Assembly (NCBI GenBank): GCA_014376425.1
Contig: JACMRO010000289.1
Location: forward strand, 1 to 16,208
Length of the DNA stretch: 16,208 bases
Reading direction: 5' to 3'
Source of the DNA: Rubritepida sp.
Lineage (GTDB): Bacteria; Pseudomonadota; Alphaproteobacteria; Acetobacterales; Acetobacteraceae
Below the pieces are notes generated by a model, which saw only the letters and a program-made list of their open reading frames with translations, did no database searches and was not told the DNA's origin. Of the stretch, positions 6,695 to 14,479 are shown one piece after another (position 1 is the stretch's first letter; the number at the start of each line of letters is the position of its first letter). A program made the translations under genes and the position numbers.

Positions 6695-7642
6695 ATGCTC
6701 AAGCTCACCCTCGCCTGCACGTCGAGCGACCGCACCCGCCCGTTGATGGACGGCCGCGTGACCGTGCCGGGCTGCGACATCACCTTCCTGCCCGGCGAGC
6801 CGGAGGATATTTTTCGCAGAGCCCTGCGCGACCGCGCCTTCGACGTGTCGGAACTCTCGATGGGCAGCCACATCGTCACCACGGCGCGAGGTGACTCGCC
6901 CTATATCGGCGTGCCGGTCTTTCTCTCCCGCGCTTTCCGCCATTCGGCCGTGTACATCCGTGCCGATCGCGGTATCCGCGCTGCCGCCGACCTGGCCGGC
7001 CGCACCATCGCCTTGCCGGAATTCCAGCAGACCGCGGCGCTGTGGGTGCGCGGCTTTCTGCGCGAACAGTATGGCGTCGACACGACGTCCATCCGATGGC
7101 GCAGCGGCGGCGAGCGGGTCGCCATCGCGCCCCCGCCGGGCCATGACCTGGCGCCGCTGGGCATGGATCCCGAAGCCGCGCTGGAAGCGGGCGCGGTGGA
7201 CGCGCTGATCGGCCCGCGCATTCCCCGTGCGCTTGGGCAAGGCCAAATTAGCCGTCTTTGGCCCGATTATGCGGCCGAGGAAAAATCCTGGTTCGGCACC
7301 ACGAGCTTCTTCCCCATCATGCACTGCCTGGCGGTGCGGCGGGACGTGGCGCAGGCGCATCCATGGCTGCCCGTCGAATTGCAGCGCGCCTTCACCCGCG
7401 CGCGCGATCTGTCGCTGGCCGAGCTGCAGCTGGTCAACGTGCTGCGCGTCTCGCTGCCCTGGACCACCGCCGCCTATGCCGAGCAATCGGCGGCGATGGG
7501 GGGCGACCCCTGGCCCTATGGCTTCGCCCGCAACCGCGACGAGATCGCGGCGATGATCCGCTTTGCCCGCGCCGACGGCCTGGCGGCGCGCGACCTCACG
7601 CCCGAGGAACTCTTCCACCCCAGCACATATGGCGAGCCCTGA
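6695..7642 (+). CDS. 4,5-dihydroxyphthalate decarboxylase-like protein
   Basis: This is a 315-residue protein matching the 4,5-dihydroxyphthalate decarboxylase family over its whole length. The features seen are an N-terminal LKLTLACTSSDRTRPLMDG, RGDSPYIGVPVFLSRAFRHS (66-84), FFPIMH (205-210), DPWPYGFARNRDEI (271-284) and the terminal LTPEELFHPSTY. The fold is of the periplasmic-binding-protein/NMT1 type, but there is no signal peptide, so it should be cytoplasmic and either an enzyme or a ligand-binding protein. The characterised member removes one carboxyl from 4,5-dihydroxyphthalate to give protocatechuate. Many family members are misnamed, so decarboxylation here is an inference. ATG 6695 directly follows the TGA of the molybdenum subunit with no gap, a strong sign of joint function. 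Confidence 0.85.
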   Translation: MLKLTLACTSSDRTRPLMDGRVTVPGCDITFLPGEPEDIFRRALRDRAFDVSELSMGSHIVTTARGDSPYIGVPVFLSRAFRHSAVYIRADRGIRAAADLAGRTIALPEFQQTAALWVRGFLREQYGVDTTSIRWRSGGERVAIAPPPGHDLAPLGMDPEAALEAGAVDALIGPRIPRALGQGQISRLWPDYAAEEKSWFGTTSFFPIMHCLAVRRDVAQAHPWLPVELQRAFTRARDLSLAELQLVNVLRVSLPWTTAAYAEQSAAMGGDPWPYGFARNRDEIAAMIRFARADGLAARDLTPEELFHPSTYGEP

Positions 7643-7643
7643 T

Positions 7644-8873
7644 ATGACCATTCCTGATGCCACGCCCTCTGGACCTTTGAAGGGTCTGCGCGTCCTCGAC
7701 CTCACCCGTGTCCTCGCCGGGCCAACCTGCACCCAAATGCTGGGCGACCTGGGCGCCGAGATCATCAAGATCGAGCGGCCCGAGACGGGCGACGACACCC
7801 GCGGCTTCGCGCCGCCCTTCGTGCCCAACACGAAGGAGAGCGCCTATTTCGTCGGCGTGAACCGCAACAAGAAGTCGCTGACGCTCGATATCGCCAAGCC
7901 CGAGGCACAGGCGCTGGTGCTGCGGCTGCTCGAATCCTGCGACATGCTGGTGGAGAATTTCAAGGTCGGCGCGCTGGCGAAATACGGGCTGGGGTATGCG
8001 CAGCTGGCAGCGAAATTCCCCCGCCTGATCTACTGCTCGATCACCGGCTTTGGCCAAACCGGACCCTACGCGCCACGGCCGGGCTATGACGCGCTGATCC
8101 AGGCGATGGGCGGCGTGATGAGCCTGACCGGCGAGCCGAACGGCGCGCCGCAGAAGGTCGGCATTCCGGTGGCCGACCTGTTCGCCGGCCTGTATGGCTG
8201 CATCGGCATCCTGGCCGCCCTGCGGCACCGCGATGCGACCGGGCCCAAGGGGGGTGGGGGCCAGCAGATCGACATCGGCATGCTCGACACTCATGTCGCC
8301 TGGCTCGCCAACCAGGGGATGAACTACCTGGCGACGGGCGAGAACCCGCCGCGCCTGGGCAACCAGCACCCCAACATCTCGCCCTATCAGGAGTATCCGA
8401 CGCAGGATGGCTACCTGATCCTGGCCGTCGGTAACGACCCGACTTTCGCAAAGTTCTGCAACGCCTTCGGCCTGGCGCACCTTCTGGCCGACGAACGCTT
8501 CGCCACCAACCCCGCCCGCGTGGCGAATCGCGACCTGGTCACGGCCACGCTGACGCCGGTGATGAAAACGAAGACCACGACCGACTGGGTGAACGCGCTG
8601 GAGGCGTTGGGCGTCGGCTGCGGTCCCATTAACACGCTGGAGGAGGTCTTCGCCGACCCGCATGTCATCGCCCGCGAGATGGTGGTCGAGATGGCGCATG
8701 CGAGCGGCGAGACCGTGCGCGTCATCGCCAACCCGGTGAGGCTGTCGGCCACGCCGGCCGACTACCGATCCGCCCCGCCCACCCTGGGCGAGCACAGCGA
8801 CCATGTGCTGCGCGACCTGCTGGGGCTGGACGATGCCGCCATCGCCGGCCTGCGGGCGCGCGGCGTCACCTGA
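7644..8873 (+). CDS. CaiB/BaiF (class III) CoA-transferase
   Basis: This is a 409-residue protein of normal length for the family. The N-terminal GLRVLDLTRVLAGPTCTQML and DLGAEIIKIERPETGDDTRG signatures are present. They are followed by NRNKKSLTLD, then SITGFGQTGPYAPRPGYDAL, and the catalytic aspartate in GIPVADLFAGLYG (Asp178). Class III transferases move CoA between carboxylic acids (formyl-CoA, succinyl-CoA:acid and carnitine types) through an aspartyl-CoA thioester. ATG 7644 lies one base after the preceding stop (TGATATG). The frame is open further upstream, but that would overlap the previous gene for about 80 bases. In this operon it probably activates an organic acid made by, or related to, the hydroxylase product. 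The acyl group cannot be predicted. Confidence 0.93.
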   Translation: MTIPDATPSGPLKGLRVLDLTRVLAGPTCTQMLGDLGAEIIKIERPETGDDTRGFAPPFVPNTKESAYFVGVNRNKKSLTLDIAKPEAQALVLRLLESCDMLVENFKVGALAKYGLGYAQLAAKFPRLIYCSITGFGQTGPYAPRPGYDALIQAMGGVMSLTGEPNGAPQKVGIPVADLFAGLYGCIGILAALRHRDATGPKGGGGQQIDIGMLDTHVAWLANQGMNYLATGENPPRLGNQHPNISPYQEYPTQDGYLILAVGNDPTFAKFCNAFGLAHLLADERFATNPARVANRDLVTATLTPVMKTKTTTDWVNALEALGVGCGPINTLEEVFADPHVIAREMVVEMAHASGETVRVIANPVRLSATPADYRSAPPTLGEHSDHVLRDLLGLDDAAIAGLRARGVT

Positions 8874-9718
8874 TGGAACAGCCCCGCATCGGCGCCATGC
8901 ACAGCCCTTTCGAGGGGGGCGCGGTGTCGCTGCGCTGGCACGAATGGGGGCCGCCTACCGGCCGCCCCGTGGTCTGCGTGCACGGGCTGACGCGGCAGGG
9001 GCGGGACTTCGACGTGCTGGCCCGCGCCCTGGCGCAACAGGGGCGGCGGGTGATCTGCCCGGATATTCCGGGCCGCGGGCTATCGGGCTGGATGCCGGCG
9101 GGCGGCCTGTACGCGGTGCCCAACTACATTGCCGTGCTGGCGCCATTGCTGGCCGCGCTGGGCGATCACGACTGGGTCGGCACCTCGATGGGCGGGCTGA
9201 TCGGCATGGGGTTGGTAGCCCTGCCCACCGATCGGGTCGGCCGCATGGTGCTGAACGACATCGGCCCTTCCATCCCGCAGGCGGCGCTGGAGCGCATCCG
9301 CGACTACCTCGGCGCGCCGCCGCCGCATTTTGACGATGTCGCCGGCGTCGAGGCCTATCTGCGCCGGGTCCACGCCCCCTTCGGCGCGCTGAGCGACGCG
9401 CAATGGGCGGAAATGGCCGGGCATAGCGCGCGGATGACGGCCACGGGTGCGGTGCGGCTGCATTACGATCCCTGCATCGTCGAGCCGATGGCGGGTGCGC
9501 TTGTGGATGTGCATCTGTGGCCGCTGTGGGACAGGACGGTGAACCGGCCGGTGCTGGTGCTGCGCGGCGAGACGTCGGATGTGCTGACGGCGGAGACGGC
9601 GGCGCGGATGGACGAACATCCGAACACACGAGTGGAAACCATCGCCGGCTGCGGGCATGCGCCGGCTCTGATGGATGACCATCAGGTCGGCCTGGTGGTG
9701 AGTTTTCTGGCCGGGTGA
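8873..9718 (+). CDS. Alpha/beta hydrolase, last gene of the operon
   Basis: This is a 281-residue alpha/beta hydrolase. The oxyanion motif is VHGLTRQGRDFD (36-47), the nucleophile elbow is GTSMGG with Ser105, the likely acid is Asp236 in GETSDVLT, and the base is His262 in GCGHAPALMD. A cap segment spans about 135-200. There is no signal peptide. It is only distantly like the divergent hydrolase at 2170-3045, so the two are not a recent duplication. The start ATG 8873 overlaps the CoA-transferase stop (TGATG), which argues for translational coupling. Possible roles are cleaving a ring-fission product, an ester or lactone, or a CoA thioester. Only 45 bases separate its end from the convergent monooxygenase gene; no clear terminator hairpin was seen there. 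Confidence 0.9.
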   Translation: MEQPRIGAMHSPFEGGAVSLRWHEWGPPTGRPVVCVHGLTRQGRDFDVLARALAQQGRRVICPDIPGRGLSGWMPAGGLYAVPNYIAVLAPLLAALGDHDWVGTSMGGLIGMGLVALPTDRVGRMVLNDIGPSIPQAALERIRDYLGAPPPHFDDVAGVEAYLRRVHAPFGALSDAQWAEMAGHSARMTATGAVRLHYDPCIVEPMAGALVDVHLWPLWDRTVNRPVLVLRGETSDVLTAETAARMDEHPNTRVETIAGCGHAPALMDDHQVGLVVSFLAG

Positions 9719-9763
9719 CCACCCCGCCCGCCGTCAGGCACGGCCGACCCGCCCAGCGGAAGA

Positions 9764-10969
9764 CTACCCCTGGCGCAGCTTCAGCCGGTCCGTCTGCGGC
9801 ACCGCCTGGCCGGCATCGGTGAAGGCCTTGTGCAGGGCTGCGATGTTGGGTGCGAAGATGCCGCCGCGATTGTCCACGCACCAGTCGCGCGACGCGGTGG
9901 GCATTGCCAGGCTGTTCTGGAAGCGCGGCATCACCCAACGGGCGAACAGCTCGTAACTGTCCCAGGTATCGCGCCGGTTGGCCCAGTCATGCGCGCGGAA
10001 CAGGATGCCGCCGGCGCCCCCCCCTGGTTCTTCCGGGCCGTCCCGGGTGAAACGCAGCAGCCGCGCGATGCCCTCGGCCACCGTGTCGGGGCTGCCCACC
10101 AGCGTGGTGCCGGCGCGCAGCCCGTCGCCCAGCGGGTCCTCGCTGCGCGTGGGCGGGCGGGCGAGCACCTCGCCGAAATAGCCTTCGGTCTCCGCCCGTT
10201 CGCCCAGGCGCACCTGGCGGATCGCCTGCTCGTCATCCTCGGCGACGTGCAGATTGACGACCAGGCGCCAGTTGGCGCGGTCCATGATCTTGCCGTGCCT
10301 GGCCGCCTCGGCCTCGGCCATGCGCCATTGTTCGGCCAGTTTCTGTGGCCCGCCGGGCAGGCCCGCGCCCAGGCTGAGCATGCCCAGCCCGTGCCTCGCC
10401 GCCGCCAGCGCGCCAGACGGCGTGGTCGAGGTCGCGACCGAGATCGGAAAGCGCGGCGCGGAGTACGGGGCGAGGTGCAGCCGCGCGTCGTTCAGGGTGA
10501 ACCAGTCGGTCTTCATGGTGACCGGCGCGTCGCAGGCCAACAGGGCCACGATGGCGGCCAGCGCCTCCTCCATGCGGCGGCGCTGCTGGTCGGCCGGGAT
10601 GCCCATCATGTAGGCATCGGACGCCAGCGCCCCGGGGCCACAGCCGAGCATGATCCGCCCGCGCGACATGTGGTCGAGCTGCACGAAACGCTGCGCCACC
10701 AGCAGCGGATGGTGATAGGGCAGGGAGGTGACGCCGGACCCCAGATGAATGTGCCGGGTGCGCTCGATCGCGGCGGCGATGAAGACTTCGGGGCTGGCGA
10801 TGGTCTCCCACCCGGCGGAGTGATGCTCGCCCACCCAGGCCTCGTCGAAGCCCAGCCGGTCGAGGTGCTCGATCAGCTCCAGGTCGCGATGAATGGCCAG
10901 GGTTGGGTTGTCGCCCAGCCGATGGAAGGGCGCCATGAAGATGCCGAACTTCAGGCCTGCATGGGGCAT
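9764..10969 (-). CDS. LLM-class (luciferase-like) flavin-dependent monooxygenase
   Basis: This is a 401-residue protein of the bacterial-luciferase-like superfamily. The N-terminus KFGIFMAPFH begins strand 1 of the TIM barrel. FDEAWVGEHHSAGWE (41-55) is the conserved EHH loop, and GSGVTSLPYHHPLLVAQRFVQLDHMSRGR (78-104) plus LGCGPGALASDAY are family signatures. It uses reduced flavin and oxygen to oxidise an organic substrate. The overall pattern resembles limonene-1,2-monooxygenase-type sequences, though that substrate is not established. ATG 10969 has GGGAG 7 bases upstream; the frame is open beyond but without another SD. It is convergent with the six-gene operon, so any link to that pathway is by proximity only. 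No flavin reductase is seen nearby. Confidence 0.9.
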   Translation of the reverse strand: MPHAGLKFGIFMAPFHRLGDNPTLAIHRDLELIEHLDRLGFDEAWVGEHHSAGWETIASPEVFIAAAIERTRHIHLGSGVTSLPYHHPLLVAQRFVQLDHMSRGRIMLGCGPGALASDAYMMGIPADQQRRRMEEALAAIVALLACDAPVTMKTDWFTLNDARLHLAPYSAPRFPISVATSTTPSGALAAARHGLGMLSLGAGLPGGPQKLAEQWRMAEAEAARHGKIMDRANWRLVVNLHVAEDDEQAIRQVRLGERAETEGYFGEVLARPPTRSEDPLGDGLRAGTTLVGSPDTVAEGIARLLRFTRDGPEEPGGGAGGILFRAHDWANRRDTWDSYELFARWVMPRFQNSLAMPTASRDWCVDNRGGIFAPNIAALHKAFTDAGQAVPQTDRLKLRQG

Positions 10970-11053
10970 GGCGCGTCTCCCTGTTTTGGAGAGCGTGAAC
11001 GCGCCGCGGGGTGGGGTCAACGCCGGGATCGAGGCGCCGCGTGGGCTCCGTGG

Positions 11054-11068
11054 CCTGTCGAGGACAGG
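11054..11068. other. Short perfect inverted repeat upstream of the monooxygenase gene
   Basis: CCTGTC-GAG-GACAGG is a 6-bp stem with a 3-base loop in the 168-base gap between the EamA stop (11138) and the monooxygenase start (10969), both on the minus strand. It could be a small hairpin ending the EamA transcript or a repressor site for the monooxygenase. Nothing else notable was seen in the gap. Confidence 0.25.
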
Positions 11069-11137
11069 TCGGCGTCCGCCGCGATGAGATGGCATGGCAG
11101 CCGGGAAGGCCGCCACCGGGATCGCAGCCCCGGCCCC

Positions 11138-11995
11138 CTATTTGCTGGTACCGCGACGCCGCGCCAGCACGACGCCCAGCGCTGCCAGCGCCATGCCCAC
11201 CCAGGCCAGCGGCGCCACTTCGCGCCCCAGAATCAGCCAGCCGATCAGCGCGGCCAGCGGCGGCACCAGGAAGAACAGGGCAGAGACGCGCGCGGCCTCG
11301 CCCGCCCGCAGCATCGCCAGCAGCAGCGTCGTCGCGATCAGGGAATTGGCGACGACCAGGTAGCCCAGGCCCCAGAACAGCGGCGCCCCCCATCGCACCG
11401 TCATGCTTTCCAGCGCCGCCGCCAGCGGCAGGCTCGCGGTCAGCCCGACCGTGTAGAGAACCAGGTTGGACAGCACGGGGTGGCAGGGCTGCCCGGCACG
11501 CCGCTCCATCAGCGCGCCGGCCGTCATCGCCGCCAGCGCCAGCCCGGCGAAGGCCAGCCCCAGCCAGTCATCCGCCGCGACCGCCGAGCCCGAGACGACC
11601 ACCAGCGCCACGCCGCAGAACGCCAGCCCCAGCCCGGCCCAGGTGCCAACCGGCACCGCATCGCCAGTGACGCGCGCTGACAGCATCGCGACCAGGATGG
11701 GCTGCAGCGCGACCACCAGCGCCAGCCCGGCCGGCGACATGCCATGCCCCATGGCGAGGTTGGTGCAGGCGAAGTAGCCGAACTGAATGACCAGCCCCTG
11801 CCGCAGCAGATGGCGCAGCGTGGCGGCCCCGGGCCAGGCCGGCCGCAACACGGCCCAAGCCGGCAACAGCGCCGCCACCACCACCGCGTAGCGCAGCACC
11901 TGCAAGGTCAGCGGTTCGGCGAATGGCAGCGCCGCGGCCACGGCTGTGAAGCCGCCGGCCCACAACGCCACGAACAGCCAGGGGGCCGCCCTCAA
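11138..11995 (-). CDS. EamA/DMT-family membrane transporter
   Basis: This is a 285-residue, very hydrophobic protein with about ten transmembrane helices, made of two EamA repeats (about 5-130 and 145-280). Landmarks are LFVALWAGGFTAVAA at the start, GYFACTNLAMGHGMSPAGLALVVALQPI in the first repeat, and ARVSALFFLVPPLAALIGWLILGRE in the second. DMT/EamA permeases usually export amino acids or metabolites; the substrate is not predictable. The start is the unusual codon TTG at 11995, supported by GGGAGG five bases upstream (12006-12001) and by the immediate start of the first helix. It ends with TAG at 11138. It is in the same orientation as its flanking genes, with about 170-base gaps on each side, so it is probably a single-gene unit. 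Confidence 0.9.
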   Translation of the reverse strand: MRAAPWLFVALWAGGFTAVAAALPFAEPLTLQVLRYAVVVAALLPAWAVLRPAWPGAATLRHLLRQGLVIQFGYFACTNLAMGHGMSPAGLALVVALQPILVAMLSARVTGDAVPVGTWAGLGLAFCGVALVVVSGSAVAADDWLGLAFAGLALAAMTAGALMERRAGQPCHPVLSNLVLYTVGLTASLPLAAALESMTVRWGAPLFWGLGYLVVANSLIATTLLLAMLRAGEAARVSALFFLVPPLAALIGWLILGREVAPLAWVGMALAALGVVLARRRGTSK

Positions 11996-12090
11996 GCGGC
12001 CCTCCCGGTACCTGGCAAGCGACAGCGGCCCCGGACGGGTCCGCGGCGCAGCGCCTTTGCGCGCGGGCCAAGTCCGCGCCCTGCCAGGAT

Positions 12091-12112
12091 GCAGCGGCAG
12101 CCTGGCCGCTGC
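12091..12112 (-). terminator. Hairpin downstream of the beta-propeller gene, possible terminator
   Basis: GCAGCGGC (12091-12098), a 6-base loop and GCCGCTGC (12105-12112) form a perfect 8-bp GC stem. It lies about 56 bases after the stop of the minus-strand beta-propeller gene and upstream of the EamA gene. No T-run follows, so it is a weak intrinsic terminator at best. The rest of the 11996-12167 gap holds only the EamA SD. Confidence 0.35.
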
Positions 12113-12167
12113 CCCGCCGCACGCAGACGGGCCTGCCGATCCTCGCCCGCCAGAGCCCCGGCAACCG

Positions 12168-13316
12168 TTAGGGGGGTGCCACGGCGATGGATGCGGGCCC
12201 CGCGGGCATCGGGATACGCCCCATGGGCGTCAGCCGGTTATTCTCGTAGCGGAAGACCGAGATGTCGCGCTCCACCATGTTCTGCACCAGCAGCCGCCGG
12301 CCATCGGCCGAGAATGCGGCGCCTTGCGACCAGTGGCCGACCGGGGCGGTGGTGACGCGGGTCAGCCGCGAAGGCCCTTGCCGGCCGATGCGCCAAAGCT
12401 GCACCTGGCCCTCGCCGCGGAACGGGCTGGCAGCGGGCTTGTTGCTGCCGTTCATCACGGTGACCGCCAGCATGGTGCCATCGCGCGACAGCGCCACGCC
12501 CTCGGGCGTCTGCCCCACGGTCACCGTCTCCACCACGCGCCAGGCCGGCACCGGGCCGGTCAGGTCGATCAGCGAGATCGTGTCCGCATCGCCATTGCCG
12601 CGGCCGATATTGGCGACCACCGCGCTGCGGCCATCGGGCGTGATAACCAGGCCATAGGGGTTCACGCCGGTGCTGATGTCGCGCCCGGCACGGCGCAGCG
12701 TGTCACCCTCGATGGCGATGACGGTCACCATCGCCTCGCCATAGCGGGTGACCAGCGCGTGCCGCCCATCGGGGGTGAACACGGCCGAGGCGATGATCGC
12801 GGCGGGGGTGGTGATGTTGAGGCTGGCCGCCTCGGTCAATTGGCCATTGGCGAGGCGGAACAGCGTAACGCTGCCGGTGTTGCGATGCGCCACCAGCACA
12901 TGCGTCCCCGCGGCGTTGACCGACACGCCGGCGGGGCCGGACCCCACCTCCAGCGTCTGCACCACCCGCAGCGGGCGGGCGGTCAGGTCGACGACGCTCA
13001 GCCGGTTGTCGAAGCTGGTGCCGGTGGCGGCTGCCGGATCGATACGTTGGTTCGACGGCACGATGGCAAAGCGCCCATCGGGCGTGATGCCGACCGCGTT
13101 GGGCGGCCCGGCCACGGAATGCGGCACCTCGACCGAGCCGAGCACGCGTGGCGGGCTGGGGGTAAGGTCGAGCAGGGTGAGCGTGTCGGGCTGACGTTCG
13201 ACGATGACCCGGGCGACACCGTCGACGAGATGGACCTTGTTGTCGCCGGCGGAGACGGCGAGCTGGGCGTGCGCGGCGAATGGCGCGAGGATGGCGAGGG
13301 CGGCGAGGCGGATCAT
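12168..13316 (-). CDS. Secreted YncE/lactonase-like beta-propeller protein
   Basis: This is a 382-residue protein with a short Sec signal peptide (MIRLAALAILAPFAAHA, cleavage after Ala17). The rest is repeated four-stranded blades of about 45-50 residues. Blade markers recur: AVGITPDGRFAIVPSN, GVSVNAAGTHVLVAH, SAVFTPDGRHALVT, GLVITPDGRSAVVAN, GVALSRDGTMLAVT and GAAFSADGRRLLVQN. This is the YVTN/lactonase seven-blade style. Such periplasmic propellers may bind metals, sugars or peptidoglycan, or act as lactonases; no catalytic residues can be assigned from sequence alone. ATG 13316 has AGGAG 8 bases upstream. It is separated from the islet gene remnant that ends at 13393 by 76 bases with no visible feature beyond the SD. 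Confidence 0.88.
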   Translation of the reverse strand: MIRLAALAILAPFAAHAQLAVSAGDNKVHLVDGVARVIVERQPDTLTLLDLTPSPPRVLGSVEVPHSVAGPPNAVGITPDGRFAIVPSNQRIDPAAATGTSFDNRLSVVDLTARPLRVVQTLEVGSGPAGVSVNAAGTHVLVAHRNTGSVTLFRLANGQLTEAASLNITTPAAIIASAVFTPDGRHALVTRYGEAMVTVIAIEGDTLRRAGRDISTGVNPYGLVITPDGRSAVVANIGRGNGDADTISLIDLTGPVPAWRVVETVTVGQTPEGVALSRDGTMLAVTVMNGSNKPAASPFRGEGQVQLWRIGRQGPSRLTRVTTAPVGHWSQGAAFSADGRRLLVQNMVERDISVFRYENNRLTPMGRIPMPAGPASIAVAPP

Positions 13317-13392
13317 GGGGGCTTCTCCTGCGGGGTCTTGGCGCCCCTGGGTGGAAGCCTAATGCGGTTGGCGGGCCTTCGCCACTGCCAGG

Positions 13393-13836
13393 TCAGACTT
13401 CGTCGTTACACCAGTCATCCAGGACGAAGCCCTCGCTCCACATGATGCGATCATCCGGCTGACCATCCAGTATCCGCCAGCCGCCAGGCCAATGCACAAA
13501 GCCGGGCTTGTCCCGCAGCCGCGCGATGGCGGAATGGGCTGCCGCGGCAGTACTTGTAGAGGCCGATCATCTTGTAGCCCATCTCGTCGTCGGTCAGGTC
13601 GCTGTCCGCGCGGATCTTGTAGTGATGGAGCTGCCAGACCGCGCCGGGGATGGAGTCCACCGCGTCGCCGGGATCGTCCCACAGCGGGTCTTCGGGGAAC
13701 TGCCGCGCAAGGTGGCCGCACGCCACCACCTCATCGTCATTGCCGATTAGGCCGTGCTTCCGCGATCGCGATGTCGCCGTCCGGTGCAGCAGGAAGCCCT
13801 CGCTCAGGAAGTGTGGTCCAAAGTACGACGGCTCAT
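13393..13836 (-). pseudogene. Decayed paralogue of the two-domain HYKIG/PGF-repeat protein
   Basis: Reading minus frames between 13843 and 13393 recovers a broken copy of the neighbour at 13850-14467. In order, one frame gives YFGPHFLSEGFLLH, another PDGDIAIAE, the first again LIGNDDEVV then AVWQLHHYKIRADSD and GYKMIGLY. A third stretch gives STAAAAHSAIARLRDKPGF, VHWPGGWRILDGQ and MWSEGFVLDDWCNDEV, ending with TGA at 13395-13393. The frame changes lie near 13783, 13755 and 13555. The last looks like a one-base insertion between TAC and AGT. It lacks the N-terminal repeat and a usable start. It matches repeat 2 and the linker of the intact gene (HYKI, GLYST, LRDKPGF, WPGGWR), so it is a former tandem duplicate. 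Confidence 0.8.
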
Positions 13837-13849
13837 TTGCAATTCAGGC

Positions 13850-14467
13850 CTACTCCAACCAGGTTTCGGTGACGAATCCATCCTCCCAACCCACGTCGTC
13901 AATGTCCGATGGCGAGATACGCCAACCGCCTGGCCACAGCTTAAAGCCAGGCTTGTCCCTTAGCGCCGCGATCGCCGCCTTCGCTTTCTCCGCCGTTGAG
14001 AACAGGCCCACCACCTTGCCGCCGGTCTCCATGAAGGCTTCATCGCTCCGCACGCCGATCTTGTAGTGGCTGAGTTCCCACAGCCCCCCTTGCCTGGGCC
14101 CATGCGCGAGGTCCGGGTCACCGTACAACGGTTCATCGGGAGATAGCGGGGGTACGCTGCCCCGTTCCTCCACCTCATCGTCGTTGCCCACATCGCCCGA
14201 GCTGTCCCCGGCAATGGCCAGGTCGCCCTCGGGGTGGGGTTCGAATCCCCCGCGGAAAAACGGTTGATCCACGACGTATTCGTGCAGCCTGTACCCGTCC
14301 GGCCAATCGCGAAATCCTTCCGCATCGGCCACCGCCTGATGCGCCCGCGCGGCAGCCTCCACGCTGCTGTAGTTGCCGATGGTCTTGCTGTTGTAGCCAA
14401 CGCGGTCGGTGTACCCGAGACTGTCTAGCGGGTGATAATGGTTGAGGCGATAGAGGATGGTCGGCAT
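13850..14467 (-). CDS. Two-repeat HYKIG/PGF-domain protein (DUF7336-like), possible immunity protein
   Basis: This is a 205-residue soluble protein with two copies of one roughly 70-residue domain. Copy 1 is at about 4-75 (LYRLNHYH, KTIGNYSSVEAAARAH, GFRDWPDGYRLHEY, FFRGGF). Copy 2 is at about 129-203 (LWELSHYKIG, KVVGLFSTAEKAKAAI, PGFKLWPGGWRI, GWEDGF). They are joined by an acidic, proline-containing linker (GDSSGDVGNDDEVEERG). The motif order resembles what I remember as DUF7336, but I could not verify this. ATG 14467 has GGGAG 6 bases upstream and lies 12 bases after the restored stop of the toxin-like gene, so the two are probably one transcript. Small proteins placed directly behind a toxin-like gene are often immunity proteins; that role is inferred. 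The decayed paralogue follows directly. Confidence 0.75.
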   Translation of the reverse strand: MPTILYRLNHYHPLDSLGYTDRVGYNSKTIGNYSSVEAAARAHQAVADAEGFRDWPDGYRLHEYVVDQPFFRGGFEPHPEGDLAIAGDSSGDVGNDDEVEERGSVPPLSPDEPLYGDPDLAHGPRQGGLWELSHYKIGVRSDEAFMETGGKVVGLFSTAEKAKAAIAALRDKPGFKLWPGGWRISPSDIDDVGWEDGFVTETWLE

Positions 14468-14479
14468 GCTCGGCTCCCT

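Noticed and set aside
6695..7642. ABC-transporter periplasmic binding protein as the primary call
   Set aside because: No signal peptide, no ABC genes nearby, and the full-length motif pattern fits the 4,5-dihydroxyphthalate decarboxylase family better.
4466..7831. A 1121-codon open frame on the minus strand across the molybdenum subunit and its neighbour
   Set aside because: It is antisense to three well-recognised plus-strand genes. The translation is Arg/Gly/Ala/His-rich with no family motif, as expected for a mirror frame in high-GC DNA.
7596..8804. A 402-codon minus-strand open frame opposite the CoA transferase
   Set aside because: It is a shadow of a gene with all class III CoA-transferase signatures.
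9830..11680. A 616-codon plus-strand open frame over the monooxygenase and EamA genes
   Set aside because: It is antisense to two clear genes, rich in Arg/Gln/Gly, and has no domain or start signal.
11946..13445. A 499-codon plus-strand open frame over the beta-propeller gene
   Set aside because: It is the complement of a gene with a signal peptide and repeated blade motifs; its own translation is low-complexity His/Arg/Gly.
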